Shown here: positions 25,338 through 34,344 of the stretch, one piece after another
Position numbering within the stretch: position 1 is the first letter of the stretch
How the letters are laid out: the number at the start of each line of letters is the position of its first letter
Assembly: GCF_024298865.1 (NCBI RefSeq)
Contig: NZ_CP101161.1
Location: 1,075,227-1,139,226 of the forward strand
Source of the DNA: Halorarius halobius
GTDB lineage: Archaea; Halobacteriota; Halobacteria; Halobacteriales; Haloarculaceae
Direction of reading: 5' to 3'
Length of the DNA: 64,000 bases
Program-made: the position numbers and the translations under genes
The notes under the pieces: generated by a model
Seen by the model: the letters and a program-made list of their open reading frames with translations, nothing else
What the model was told of the DNA's origin: nothing
Database searches by the model: none

Positions 25338-28300
25338 CTACAGCGAGTAGCGGTCGTCGGCGTCGTCGGGGAGGAACACGCCCACGTCGTCGTGCTCCTG
25401 GTCGACGCTGATGCGGTCCTCGTCGCCCTCGAAGTAGTCGACGATGTCGCCGGCGGCCGACGTGACGAGGTCGCTGTCGTCCGTCCGGGCGAGTCGCCTG
25501 ATTTCGGTGAGGTGGTCGCGTGCCTCCAGATGGCCCAGCCCGATGATGCCGGCACGCCGGAGCATCGCCTGGTCGTCCTCGAGCAGTTCGACGAACCGGG
25601 GTTCGAACCGGCCGTCGGTTTCGGGGTCGGCGGTCCACGCGAGACCACGTAGCGCCTGGGTCCGCACGAACTCCTCCTCGTCGTTCACGTGGTCGATGAA
25701 CGTCCCGCGCAGGTGGCTCAGCCGCTCGTCGTCGTGGCGGGCCAGCGTCGCCAGCCCGAAACTCGCCCACAGGCGGACGATGCGGTTCAACGACTCCGTG
25801 CCGCTCCGGGTCATCAACTCGCCATCGGCGCCGTTCTCCAGGCGGTCGACCAGCGGCCCCGCGGCTCCCTCGACCGACGCCGGTTCGCTGACCGAGAGCC
25901 CAGCGATTCCCTTGACTGCGTGGCGGTCGAGGAACGCCCGGGACATGTCGCCCACGAGCGCTTCGAGCCCCGACTGCATCTCCCCGAGCCAACCGTCGTC
26001 GGACCGGTCGCTCTCGAACCCGTCGCCGTCGTCGTCGGTGTCGGGGGCGTCCTCGCGGAGCACCTCGACGAACACCGGGCCGACCGGGGCGACGGCGCTC
26101 GGGCAGTCGAGCGCCATCTCCGCGAGCGCCTCCAGCGCCGACTCGCGGGCGTACTCGTCGTCGAGACACTCCCGGAGATGTCGGGCCGCGGGTTCGACCG
26201 CCTCACCGTGGTTCTCGGCGAGGCTGGCGAGCGTGCTCGCGGCCGAACTCCGGATGGTGCCGTCGTCCTCGGTGAGGTAGCTGTCGAACAGCGGCACGTG
26301 GTCGACGAACGGGTCGGGCGACTCCTCGGCGACCGTCCCGACGTAGCTCAGCGCCGCCGTCGTTTCGTTCCGCGTGGTCGTCTCACGCTGTTCGAGCAGT
26401 TCCAGCACCGGCGGCGCGATGTCGACGGCCGCATTCGGGAACACCGAGGCGAACTCGTCGGCGGCGCGGGCGGCGTGCCACCGGCAGTCGCCGTACCGCT
26501 GGGTGAGTCCGTCCTCGATAGCGTCCCGGACCGCACGTAGCCCCGGGGTCGGCTCGTCGGGCGTCTCCTCGTCGTCGGCGTGTCGGCGGCGGGTCTCGAT
26601 GCTCGACAGCACCGACTGGAGCGTGTCGAACGCCTGTTCCCGGCTCTCGGGCTCCCCTTCCCGGGCGATGGTGGCCAGTTCCTCGAGCACGCGCTCGCGG
26701 GTGTCGCGGTCGACCGTGGGGTCGACGAACTCCAGCAGTTCGGGGACGAGCGCGACCCCCCTGTGGACCCTCGCGGGGTCGTCCGACCGGAGCGACCGGA
26801 CGAGTTCTTCCACGGCGTCGGCCGTCTCCTCGGGGTGGGCCTCCGTGACTTCGCCAAGCGCCGCGGCCGCGGCCGCCGGCGCCCCCTTGTCGGTGATGCT
26901 GTCGGGGTCGACGTCGAGCGCCTCGTCGGTCAACACGCCCGCGAGCGCCTCGACGTGCGGGACGACCGCGTCGGGCGACCGTTCGGCGGTCTCCGCGAGC
27001 GCGCTGGCGGCGCCGTCGAGCACGTCGGGGTCGTCGCGCTCCAGTTGGTCGGCGAGGGTGTCGGCGACGAAGGGGAGTGCCGACCGTACCTCGCTGTCGT
27101 CGAGCGCCTCCAGCGCCGCCGCCGCCACCTTCGGGTCGTCGTGTTCGGCGAGACGGAGCAGGCGGTCGAACGCGAGGGTCACGACGCCCTGCGTCTGCGA
27201 CCGGACGTCGCCTATCGTCTCGACGAGTGCGACGGTGAACGCCGGGTCCGGGTCGTCGGGGTCGAGTGCGGCCACGACGTCGGCCCCCAGCGGCCGCGCC
27301 AGCGGTTCGTACGCGTCGACGAGTTCCCCCAGTGTCTCGGCGGCGCTGGTCCGCACCGCCGGGTCTGCGGGCGTCGCCGGGAGAGGCCCGTCCTCGTCGT
27401 GGTCGGCCTCGGGGTTCACGACGACCAGGAGCGTCTCCGCGGCCGCGATGATGGTGTCCTCGAACGCCGCGGGGTCGTGGACGTTCGCGAGCGCGAACCC
27501 GAGAGCGGAGGCGGCCGTCGCCCGGACCTCGGTTCGCTCGTCGTCGTGTACCGCCGCGTGGAGCGCGTCGATGGCCGCCTCGATCTCCCGTTCGCGGCCG
27601 TCGGGGTCGTCGAAACCGACGGCGACGTAGCCGAGCGTCTCCGCCGCGCTGGCGGCCAACTCGGGGTCGTCGGCCTCGACGGCCTCGACGAGCGGGTCGG
27701 CCACCGCCGCCATGCGCTCGTCGTCGAGGTCCACGTCGGTGTCCCAGCCGTACATGTCGGAGAACGCCTCGAACAGGTCGGCCATCCCACCCTCGTACCC
27801 GGTGACGCCCATCAGTTCGCGGACGACGGCCAGCGCCTGCCGGCGCGCGGCCGCGTCGCCGCGCCGCAGGTCGTCGGCGACGTCGTTCCACACCGCTTCG
27901 TCGGTCTCGGCGAACGACGCCAGCACCTCGCTCGCGGCCTCACGGACGATTTCGGCGTCGTCGTCGGTCCGTTCGAGGACGAGGTCGACGTGCGCGTCCG
28001 GGGGCGTCTCCGCGTCGTCGAGCGCCGTCAGCGCGTACAGGGCCGCGGCGCGAACGTCGGGGTCCGGGTCGTCGACCGCCGCGACCACGTCGGCGGCGAC
28101 GTCGCTCGACGGGTCGGCGGCCTCGAGCGGCACCGACGCCAGCACGTCCAGCGCCGCCGTCCGGACGCCCGGGTCGGCCGCGGTGAGGCGGTCGCGCACC
28201 GCATCGCGCACGTCGTCGTGGACGCGGGCGACGGTGCCGACCGCGAGTACGAGACCGTCGCGCGGACTGACGCCGTCCTCGTCGTCGAGTTCGGGCGCGT

Positions 28301-28667
28301 ACTCGTCGAGGAACGAAAGTAGCGTCTCCCGCTCGGCATACAGGTCGTCGACGACCGGGTCAGTCTCGTACTCCTCGTACGGGACGACGCCGTTCAACAG
28401 CAGTAGCGCGTACGCCTTCCCGGTGTCCGTCCCCTGGTCGGCGACGGCGACGAGCGACGGAACGGCCCGTTTCACCGCGTCCGGGACGACGAACCCCGTA
28501 CACCACAGCGCGACGACGGCGTCCTCGGCCACCTCGCCGGCCGGGTCGGCCGTTCCCAGCAGACCGACGAGTTCGTCCACCTCGTCGTCGGTGAGCGACC
28601 CGTCGTCGTCGGTTACTCGCGTGCGAAGCGTCTCGGCGCGGTCCGAAGGAGCGTCTGAACCCCCCAT
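25338..28667 (-). CDS. Giant HEAT-repeat protein (1,109 aa)
   Basis: This very acidic protein is built almost entirely of alpha-helical HEAT/armadillo-type repeats, roughly two dozen. Typical units are DPDVRAAALYALTALDDAETP, DPELAASAAETLGYVAVG and DDPKVAAAALEALDDS. Such solenoids are protein-interaction scaffolds; no catalytic motif, membrane segment or signal is visible. The ATG at 28667 (MGGSDAPSDRAETL) was chosen; ORF extension to 28769 adds Arg-rich unlike sequence. It is divergent from the pentapeptide/channel gene across a 245-bp gap, so the two may be co-regulated. Partners and function are unknown. Confidence 0.88.
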   Translation of the reverse strand: MGGSDAPSDRAETLRTRVTDDDGSLTDDEVDELVGLLGTADPAGEVAEDAVVALWCTGFVVPDAVKRAVPSLVAVADQGTDTGKAYALLLLNGVVPYEEYETDPVVDDLYAERETLLSFLDEYAPELDDEDGVSPRDGLVLAVGTVARVHDDVRDAVRDRLTAADPGVRTAALDVLASVPLEAADPSSDVAADVVAAVDDPDPDVRAAALYALTALDDAETPPDAHVDLVLERTDDDAEIVREAASEVLASFAETDEAVWNDVADDLRRGDAAARRQALAVVRELMGVTGYEGGMADLFEAFSDMYGWDTDVDLDDERMAAVADPLVEAVEADDPELAASAAETLGYVAVGFDDPDGREREIEAAIDALHAAVHDDERTEVRATAASALGFALANVHDPAAFEDTIIAAAETLLVVVNPEADHDEDGPLPATPADPAVRTSAAETLGELVDAYEPLARPLGADVVAALDPDDPDPAFTVALVETIGDVRSQTQGVVTLAFDRLLRLAEHDDPKVAAAALEALDDSEVRSALPFVADTLADQLERDDPDVLDGAASALAETAERSPDAVVPHVEALAGVLTDEALDVDPDSITDKGAPAAAAAALGEVTEAHPEETADAVEELVRSLRSDDPARVHRGVALVPELLEFVDPTVDRDTRERVLEELATIAREGEPESREQAFDTLQSVLSSIETRRRHADDEETPDEPTPGLRAVRDAIEDGLTQRYGDCRWHAARAADEFASVFPNAAVDIAPPVLELLEQRETTTRNETTAALSYVGTVAEESPDPFVDHVPLFDSYLTEDDGTIRSSAASTLASLAENHGEAVEPAARHLRECLDDEYARESALEALAEMALDCPSAVAPVGPVFVEVLREDAPDTDDDGDGFESDRSDDGWLGEMQSGLEALVGDMSRAFLDRHAVKGIAGLSVSEPASVEGAAGPLVDRLENGADGELMTRSGTESLNRIVRLWASFGLATLARHDDERLSHLRGTFIDHVNDEEEFVRTQALRGLAWTADPETDGRFEPRFVELLEDDQAMLRRAGIIGLGHLEARDHLTEIRRLARTDDSDLVTSAAGDIVDYFEGDEDRISVDQEHDDVGVFLPDDADDRYSL

Positions 28668-28912
28668 GCGTGCGGCCATGCGGTGGAGGGGCCTGAAGTT
28701 TTTCCCGTCCGACACGAACCCGCCGGTCGCACGCCGACGGCGCGGCCGGTCGGGCGCTTCGGGATACACCGACCGCTAGACCAAGATACATGTGTCCGGG
28801 GGGTCGACACCCCGCTATCCGTGGGGGGACCACAGGAAGTGGGAGTCGTGAGCGTCGACGTCGACCGGTCCGTGCCTCTGGACTCCCGCCCCGACCCACG
28901 CGTTGACCCGCC

Positions 28913-31486
28913 ATGACCTGTAGTTACGAGTTCGACCCCGGGGCGTACGAGCGGCGGGAGGGGGAGGCGAGTCCGCTCGACGCCGTCTGGACGTGCGACC
29001 GGCCGACCGACGGGGACAGCGACTACTGTCTGTTCCACCGGCCGCCCGACGAGACCGACCCGCATGCGGTCGCGGACGCGCTCGCGGCGGCCGCGAGCGA
29101 CGCCGAGGCGTCGACGCGGTTCATCGGCGCGAACCTGGGGTCCGTCGCGCTCACCTTCGCCGTCCTCCGGGCCGACGACAACCAGCCGATAGACCTCCGA
29201 CACGCCGACGTAGAGCGGCTTGCGCTGACCGACGCGACGGTCCACCAGCCGTTGCTTCTGGACCGGGCGACGGTCGGCGAACTGGACGTGTCGAACACGG
29301 CGTTCTCCGGCGAGGTGCTCTGCAAGGACGCCACGGTGACCGAGGCGACGATGCAGGGCGCGTCCTTCGACCGGAAGGTGTACTTCGACGGGGCGTCGTT
29401 CGTGGCCGCGTCGTTCGTCGACGCGACGTTCGACGACGCCGTCTCCTTCGAGGGGGCGAGCGTCGACGACGGCCGCTTCGCCACCGCCCGGTTCCGCGCG
29501 GCGACGTTCGCCGACGCGGAGTTCGGGAGCGTCTCGTTCAAGAACGCGCGGCTGGAGCGGGCGGTGTTCACGGAGGCGTCGTTCGTGGAGGCGGCGAACT
29601 TCCGGCGGACGTCGTTCGGCACCGTCGACTTCGGGTGGGCCGAGTTCCACGACACGGCCGACTTCACGGAGACGCGCTACGAGCACGCCGCCGACTTCCC
29701 GTCGACGACGTTCGGCGACGTGACGTTCGCGTCCGCGGAGTTCAGCGGCGACGCGACGTTCGAGGCGAGCGAGGCCGACGAGGCCGACTTCTCGAAGGTC
29801 GTGTTCGCCCGGGAGGCGGTGTTCGACGACGCGGCCGTCGGGACGGCAACGTTCACGGCCGCGAGCGTGGCCGACTGCCGGTTCGAGGGGGCCGACGTCG
29901 ACACGCTCGCGTTCGAGCACGCCGACGCCGACGCGGTGACGCTCTCCGACGCGACGGTCGACGAGGCCACGTTCGCGGAGGCGCGGGTGGCCGACGCGGT
30001 GTTCGACGACGTGGACGCCGGCGACCTGTCGTTCGCGCGTGCGGAGGTCGACGACATCTCGCTGGCCGGCGCGCACGTGGACGGCCGGCTTGCGCTGACG
30101 GACGCGCTGGTCCGGAGCGGCGAGTTCGCCGACGCCCACGTCGGGAAGGGGGCGTTCACCGGCGTGACGCTCGAACGGCAGGCCGTGTTCGACGGCGCCA
30201 CCGTCGCGGGGACGCTCGACGTGACCGGGGCGGCCGTCGAGACCTCGCTTCGCCTCCGGGACGCGACGCTGGGGAGGTTCGTGGGCGACCGGGTGACCGT
30301 CCGCGCCACGACGGACCTCTCGGAGACCGCCGTCGAGGGTGACGCCTCGCTCGCGGCCGCCGAGTTCGGCGGGCGGGCGACGTTCGACGGGCTCTCGGTC
30401 GGCGGCGACCTCTCGGTCGAGAACGCGCTGTTCCGGGATGCGGTCACGTTCCGGGAGGTGACGGTCGGCGGCGACGCCGGCTTCGAGAGCACGATGTTCC
30501 TCCGGTACGCCCGTTTCGACGGTGCGACGGTCGAGGGGCGGGCCAGTTTCCGGCAGGCACGGTTCGACACGACGGCGACGTTCGCGGACGGCCGGTTCGG
30601 GGAGCCGCCGACGTTCGCGAGCGCCGACATCGCGGAAGGCGAGTTCCGCGGGCCGGTCGTCGACGCCGACCGGCCGGTCGTCGGCCTCGGTGACTGCACG
30701 CTGGAGGCGGGGCGGCTGACCCAGCCGTCGGGCGACGAGCGGGTCGTCTACGACTGCGAAGGGGCGACGCTGGGCTCCGTGACCGTCGACGCCGACGACG
30801 GCGACGCGCCGGCGCTGGAGCACATGCGCATCCTGCGGACGACGTTCGACGACTTCGATTTCGGCCAGCACAAGGACGCGCTGGCCTCGTCGGGGTGGCG
30901 GCTCCACACCACGGTCCTCCCGGACGACGCCGACCGGTCGCACGCGCAACTGGAAGACACCTACCGGAAGGCGAAGAACGGCGCGAAGGACACCAGCGAC
31001 CGCGAGGGCGTCTCCGAGCTGTTCATCAAGGAGCTCCGCTACCGGGGCCGGAAGAACCGCCGCGTGATGGCCGACGGTGAGGAGTCGCTACGGTCGCGGG
31101 CGACGGCGGCCAACGCCTGGCTCGGCAACTTCCTGCTGTACCGGTCGTGTGGCTACGGCGAGCGGCTCTGGCGCGTCATCGCCGCGTCGGTCGGCGTCAT
31201 CCTCGCGTGGGCGCTCGTGTTCTCGATGCTACCCCGGGAGGCGAAGCGGGCGTCGGGGCTCACCATCGAGGGGCTCTCGGAGCCGGCGGCGGTGTTCACC
31301 CCCGCGGGAATCGAGGTGCTGGGGAAGAACCTCTACTTCTCGCTCGTGACGTTCACGACGCTGGGCTACGGCGACGTCCAGCCCATCGGCACCGTCGCCC
31401 GCGTGCTGGCGGGCATCGAGGCGTTCCTCGGCGCCATCCTCATCGCGCTCGTGGTGTTCGTGCTCGGGCGGCGGGTCTCGCAGTGA
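28913..31486 (+). CDS. Pentapeptide-repeat protein fused to a two-TM potassium-channel domain (857 aa)
   Basis: Residues 1-45 hold a Cys/His cluster (CSYEF...WTCDRP...YCLFH), a likely zinc site. Residues ~75-620 are a long run of A(D/N)LXX-like pentapeptide repeats (e.g. ASFVAASFVDATFDDA), expected to form a right-handed quadrilateral beta-helix. After a basic linker (KNGAKDTSDREGVSELFIKELRYRGRKNRR), residues ~740-857 contain two transmembrane helices (IAASVGVILAWALVFSML; ILIALVVFVLG) flanking a pore loop TTLGYGDVQPIG, the K+ selectivity filter. It probably is a K+ channel gated through a large cytoplasmic beta-helix. The ATG at 28913 was taken. Confidence 0.92.
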   Translation: MTCSYEFDPGAYERREGEASPLDAVWTCDRPTDGDSDYCLFHRPPDETDPHAVADALAAAASDAEASTRFIGANLGSVALTFAVLRADDNQPIDLRHADVERLALTDATVHQPLLLDRATVGELDVSNTAFSGEVLCKDATVTEATMQGASFDRKVYFDGASFVAASFVDATFDDAVSFEGASVDDGRFATARFRAATFADAEFGSVSFKNARLERAVFTEASFVEAANFRRTSFGTVDFGWAEFHDTADFTETRYEHAADFPSTTFGDVTFASAEFSGDATFEASEADEADFSKVVFAREAVFDDAAVGTATFTAASVADCRFEGADVDTLAFEHADADAVTLSDATVDEATFAEARVADAVFDDVDAGDLSFARAEVDDISLAGAHVDGRLALTDALVRSGEFADAHVGKGAFTGVTLERQAVFDGATVAGTLDVTGAAVETSLRLRDATLGRFVGDRVTVRATTDLSETAVEGDASLAAAEFGGRATFDGLSVGGDLSVENALFRDAVTFREVTVGGDAGFESTMFLRYARFDGATVEGRASFRQARFDTTATFADGRFGEPPTFASADIAEGEFRGPVVDADRPVVGLGDCTLEAGRLTQPSGDERVVYDCEGATLGSVTVDADDGDAPALEHMRILRTTFDDFDFGQHKDALASSGWRLHTTVLPDDADRSHAQLEDTYRKAKNGAKDTSDREGVSELFIKELRYRGRKNRRVMADGEESLRSRATAANAWLGNFLLYRSCGYGERLWRVIAASVGVILAWALVFSMLPREAKRASGLTIEGLSEPAAVFTPAGIEVLGKNLYFSLVTFTTLGYGDVQPIGTVARVLAGIEAFLGAILIALVVFVLGRRVSQ

Positions 31487-31498
31487 ACGCTCGGTGAC

Positions 31499-31504
31499 TT
31501 TTTG
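31499..31504 (+). promoter_or_regulatory. Promoter box of the universal stress protein gene
   Basis: TTTTTG is centred 27 nt before the ATG at 31528, matching the window's leaderless pattern. Confidence 0.5.
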
Positions 31505-31527
31505 CCCTCCCCCCGCCCACGCCCGGT

Positions 31528-31962
31528 ATGGACATCGAGACGGTCCTGGTGCCGGTCGACGGGAGCGACGAGGCCCGCGAGGCCGTCGAGTACGGCGTCG
31601 CCATCGCCGACCGGTACGACGCGGGTCTGCACGCCCTCTACGTGTTCGGCGAGGGGGTCGTCCGCGGCGTCGAGGCGGGCGACCTGGAGGAACAGCAGGT
31701 CGCCGCCGAGGCGGAGTCGTTCATGGACACGGTCCGCGACATCGCCGGCGACGTGCCGGTCGCCCACTCGCAGGCACACGGTTTCTCGATGCACCGGCTC
31801 TCCCAGCATCCCGGGAGCGTCGTCCTCGACGCCGCCGAGGACATCGCCGCCGATTTCATCGTCATCCCTCGCGAGCCGGTGACGGGCGACCCCGCGGCGG
31901 TCATCGAGAAGGCCGCCGAGTACGTGCTCGCGCACGCCTCCCAGCCGGTGCTGTCGGTTTGA
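31528..31962 (+). CDS. Universal stress protein (UspA family)
   Basis: The 144-residue single-domain Usp starts VLVPVDGSDEAREAVEYGVAIADRY, the classic beta1/alpha1 of the family. The C-terminal GDPAAVIEKAAEYVLAHASQPVLSV corresponds to the GxxxxG nucleotide-loop region, but the canonical Gly-rich GSxxG ATP loop is weak here (REPVTGDPAA), so ATP binding is uncertain. Haloarchaea carry many such genes, mostly of unknown specific function. It is likely monocistronic, with its own box at 31499. Confidence 0.92.
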   Translation: MDIETVLVPVDGSDEAREAVEYGVAIADRYDAGLHALYVFGEGVVRGVEAGDLEEQQVAAEAESFMDTVRDIAGDVPVAHSQAHGFSMHRLSQHPGSVVLDAAEDIAADFIVIPREPVTGDPAAVIEKAAEYVLAHASQPVLSV

Positions 31963-32006
31963 GGCCGTCGCGGAACGCTTTTTCCCCGAGCGCGCCACCG
32001 CCACGT

Positions 32007-32477
32007 ATGAGCGACGCCACCGACGCGGTCGGCGGCTACTGGACGGCCATCCTCGAGGAGATGGACGACATCGCCGAGCAGTACCGGACGGCGGGCTGGA
32101 CGGTCGTCACGCTCCACCCGACGGACGTGACCGTCGTCCCAGCGGACGACGAGCAGTTCGGGCTGGTGGCGGTCGTCGACGACGAGGAGTTCGACGACCT
32201 GGTGGCGGCCGTCGGCGACCGCGAGGTCGACGCCTACGAGGTGTTCCGCGCCGACGCCGACGAGCGGGTGTTCCTGCTTGTCGTCACCGAGACGGCCGAC
32301 GGCGAGGTGGCGGTGTGTCTCCCCGCCTACTACGACCGCACCGCCGACGCGGAGGGCGAACTCCGCGCGCACGACGGCGAACTGTACACCCGGGTCCGCG
32401 ACCTCGCTGGCGAGGATGCGGTGACGTTCAGCCACGAGAACCCCGCGCCGTTCTTCCCGTACGACGGCGGCCCCTGA
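32007..32477 (+). CDS. Haloarchaeal conserved protein, DUF7529-like (156 aa)
   Basis: The acidic soluble protein begins MSDATDAVGGYWTAILEEMDDIAEQYRTAGWTV and ends TFSHENPAPFFPYDGGP. No catalytic motif is obvious; alternating strands (VFLLVVTETADGEVAVCLPAYYD) suggest an alpha/beta fold. I recall this family only from Halobacteria (number from memory). A TTTTT box at 31979-31983 lies 26 nt upstream of the ATG. Confidence 0.8.
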   Translation: MSDATDAVGGYWTAILEEMDDIAEQYRTAGWTVVTLHPTDVTVVPADDEQFGLVAVVDDEEFDDLVAAVGDREVDAYEVFRADADERVFLLVVTETADGEVAVCLPAYYDRTADAEGELRAHDGELYTRVRDLAGEDAVTFSHENPAPFFPYDGGP

Positions 32478-32527
32478 CGACAGCGTCGTTCCCGGCTCCC
32501 GGCTCCCGGCCCCCGAGCGCGAGCCGT

Positions 32528-33172
32528 TCAGTCCTCGCTCTCGATGGTGTGGCCACACTCCGGACACTGCATCTCGTCGTGCCGGAGCGCCGCCGACTGC
32601 TCGCGCACCTCGCGCATCACCGTCGAGATGCGGTCCTCCGCGGCGAGTTCCTCTTCGACGGTGAGTTCGACCCCCTCGACCTCGAGCAGGAACTTCGCCA
32701 CCTCGGTCACCTCGTACATCAGGTCGTCGAGTTCCTCGGCGGTGAAGAAGTCGCACATCGCGCCGTAGAGGAACGTCGCGCCCGCCTTCTGCACCTTCTC
32801 CTCGAAGGAGGCCCGCGCCTGATTGACGGCCTGCGGAGTGTACGTGTCGGTCATGAACGGGACCAGGTGGGGAAGGTTCTCGCCGATTTTCGTCATCTCG
32901 ACGCCCGTCTCCGTCCGGAAATCCGCACACAGCCGCGCGATGGCCCACTCGCGGGCCGTGATGTAGGTGCGGTCCCGGAGGAACTCGTTGGCGCGGTCGT
33001 AGGTGGCACCGTCTATCTTCGAGAACCGCTTGTAGTCGGCCACGTCGTCGGGCACGTCCTCGCCCGCCCCCTCGTCGGGGGCGTCCGTCGCGCCGTCCCC
33101 GTCGACGCGGCGGATTGCGGCCGTCACCCCGTCCTCGCTCACGGCACCCATCGCGGACCCATCCTCGGTCAT
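32528..33172 (-). CDS. Haloarchaeal conserved protein, DUF5806-like (214 aa)
   Basis: The conserved core is DYKRFSKIDGATYDRANEFLRDRTYITAREWAIARLC followed by KIGENLPHLVPFMTDTYTPQAVNQAR. The C-terminus has a zinc-knuckle CPECGHT after a coiled region with MQ. The TAREWAIARLCADF block suggests a helix-turn-helix. I recall the family from Halobacteria as DUF5806; its function is unknown, DNA binding is inferred. The start at 33172 (MTEDGSAM) precedes the acidic linker; the longer open frame beyond it runs into the tandem repeats and is rejected. Confidence 0.85.
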   Translation of the reverse strand: MTEDGSAMGAVSEDGVTAAIRRVDGDGATDAPDEGAGEDVPDDVADYKRFSKIDGATYDRANEFLRDRTYITAREWAIARLCADFRTETGVEMTKIGENLPHLVPFMTDTYTPQAVNQARASFEEKVQKAGATFLYGAMCDFFTAEELDDLMYEVTEVAKFLLEVEGVELTVEEELAAEDRISTVMREVREQSAALRHDEMQCPECGHTIESED

Positions 33173-33242
33173 AGGGGCGAGTCGGGCCCCCCGTCGAAAA
33201 AGTATGTCGGCGATGTCTGACGGACGGCAGACGCGTGGCCGA

Positions 33243-33503
33243 GCGACCTCCGGGAGCGAGGCCACGGTTGGCGAGCGGCGAGCGGAGCGAGCCGCGAGTC
33301 GCGGTGTCGGCGCGAGAGCGACCTCCGGGAGCGAGGCCACGGTTGGCGAGCGGCGAGCGGAGCGAGCCGCGAGTCGCGGTGTCGGCGCGAGAGCGACCTC
33401 CGGGAGCGAGGCCACGGTTGGCGAGCGGCGAGCGGAGCGAGCCGCGAGTCGCGGTGTCGGCGCGAGAGCGACCTCCGGGAGCGAGGCCACGGTTGGCGAG
33501 CGG
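33243..33503. repeat. 75-bp tandem repeat, 3.5 copies
   Basis: A unit starting GCGACCTCCGGGAGCGAGGC recurs at 33243, 33318, 33393 and 33468 with exactly 75-bp spacing and essentially no divergence. The last copy is cut off at the stop codon of the SHOCT gene. The unit is G+C-rich and contains GCGAGCGGAGCGAGCCGCGAG, a kind of intergenic filler common in haloarchaea. It also opens reading frames of repeats on both strands, which I treat as artefacts. Confidence 0.92.
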
Positions 33504-33893
33504 CTACTCCTCCGCGCGCTCCCGTTCCCGGCGGTCGAGGTACTCGCGGGCCCGTTGCTCGTCCTCGGTCTCCAGCAGTCGCTCCAGCCGTTCCTCGAAC
33601 TCCGCGTCGGTGAGCTTCCCCTCCGCGTACCGGCGCTTCAGCGCCTCGAGGGGGTCGTCTTCCTCCGCCTCCTGTCGCTGGCCGTCGTGGTCGGTGCCGT
33701 CCTCGAAGGGGTCGAGCGACTCCTCGCCCTCGCCGAGCGCGATGCCGACGAGCGGCAACACGACGGCGAACCCGACGACCCACACCATCCAGAACCAGCC
33801 GTATCCCCCGAACATGGCGAGGAACCCCGCACCGAGGATGAGTAGCGTCAGGACGCCGGTCGCTTCCTCCCGGAGGTTCTCGACGACACCCAT
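33504..33893 (-). CDS. Two-TM protein with C-terminal SHOCT domain (129 aa)
   Basis: Two hydrophobic segments (GVLTLLILGAGFLAMFGGY; FWMVWVVGFAVVLPLVGIAL, ~res 12-55) are followed by an acidic linker and a SHOCT domain, DPLEALKRRYAEGKLTDAEFEERLERLLE (~res 83-111), a short module thought to mediate oligomerisation. The final tail RAREYLDRRERERAEE is charged and helical. The gene is divergent from a Usp gene through a shared promoter region with mirrored boxes. Function is unknown; a stress-linked membrane role is a guess. Confidence 0.85.
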   Translation of the reverse strand: MGVVENLREEATGVLTLLILGAGFLAMFGGYGWFWMVWVVGFAVVLPLVGIALGEGEESLDPFEDGTDHDGQRQEAEEDDPLEALKRRYAEGKLTDAEFEERLERLLETEDEQRAREYLDRRERERAEE

Positions 33894-33916
33894 GTCGGCG
33901 TTGGGGTCGCGACCGG

Positions 33917-33952
33917 GCAAAAGCGTTCCTCCGGTCGCCGGGACGCTTTTGC
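33917..33952. promoter_or_regulatory. Mirrored bidirectional promoter between SHOCT and Usp genes
   Basis: GCAAAAGCGT (33917-33926) and ACGCTTTTGC (33943-33952) form a perfect 10-bp inverted repeat. The left arm is 27 nt before the SHOCT start at 33893 and the right arm 27 nt before the Usp start at 33976, so each arm serves as the promoter box of one gene. Confidence 0.65.
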
Positions 33953-33975
33953 GTGCGGGCGCCCTGCGGTCGCGC

Positions 33976-34344
33976 ATGAAACTGCTGTTGGGCATCGGCG
34001 GGAGCGAGGACTCCTTTCGCGCGCTCGAGAAGACCATCGAGCGGGCGCTGGAGGCCGGCGACGACCTGTCGGTGGCCGTCCTCGAGAACCCGGACTCCGA
34101 GCCCACACCCGAGGAGGTGGCCGACCGTGCACGCGACGCCCTGGCCGATGCGGGCCTCGACGCCGACGTCCGAATCGTCGAGGGACATCCGGGGAGCGGC
34201 CTGGTCGAAATCGCCGAGTCGGAGGGGTACGACCGCATCGTCCTCGGGGGCGGCGAGACGAGTCCGCTCGGGAAGGTCCAGCTCGGCTCCATCGCGGAGT
34301 TCGTCCTGTTGAACGCACACACCTCCGTCACACTGGTCCGATGA
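33976..34344 (+). CDS. Small universal stress protein (UspA family)
   Basis: The 122-residue protein begins MKLLLGIGGSEDSFRALEKTIERA and ends with the Usp Gly-rich loop GGGETSPLGKVQLGSIAEFVLLNAHTSVTLVR. Unlike the Usp at 31528, the loop GxxSPxGKxxLGS-x-(A/S) fits the nucleotide-binding consensus well. The stop overlaps the start of the following acetyltransferase gene (ATGA), so both are one transcriptional and translational unit. Confidence 0.92.
   Translation: MKLLLGIGGSEDSFRALEKTIERALEAGDDLSVAVLENPDSEPTPEEVADRARDALADAGLDADVRIVEGHPGSGLVEIAESEGYDRIVLGGGETSPLGKVQLGSIAEFVLLNAHTSVTLVR

Noticed and set aside
26580..28322. 580-codon plus-strand frame antisense to the HEAT gene
   Set aside because: Arg/Val/His-rich shadow; the minus-strand frame has clear HEAT repeats and an acidic composition.
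33243..33503. Possible CRISPR array
   Set aside because: The 75-bp units abut directly; there are no unique spacers and no cas genes.
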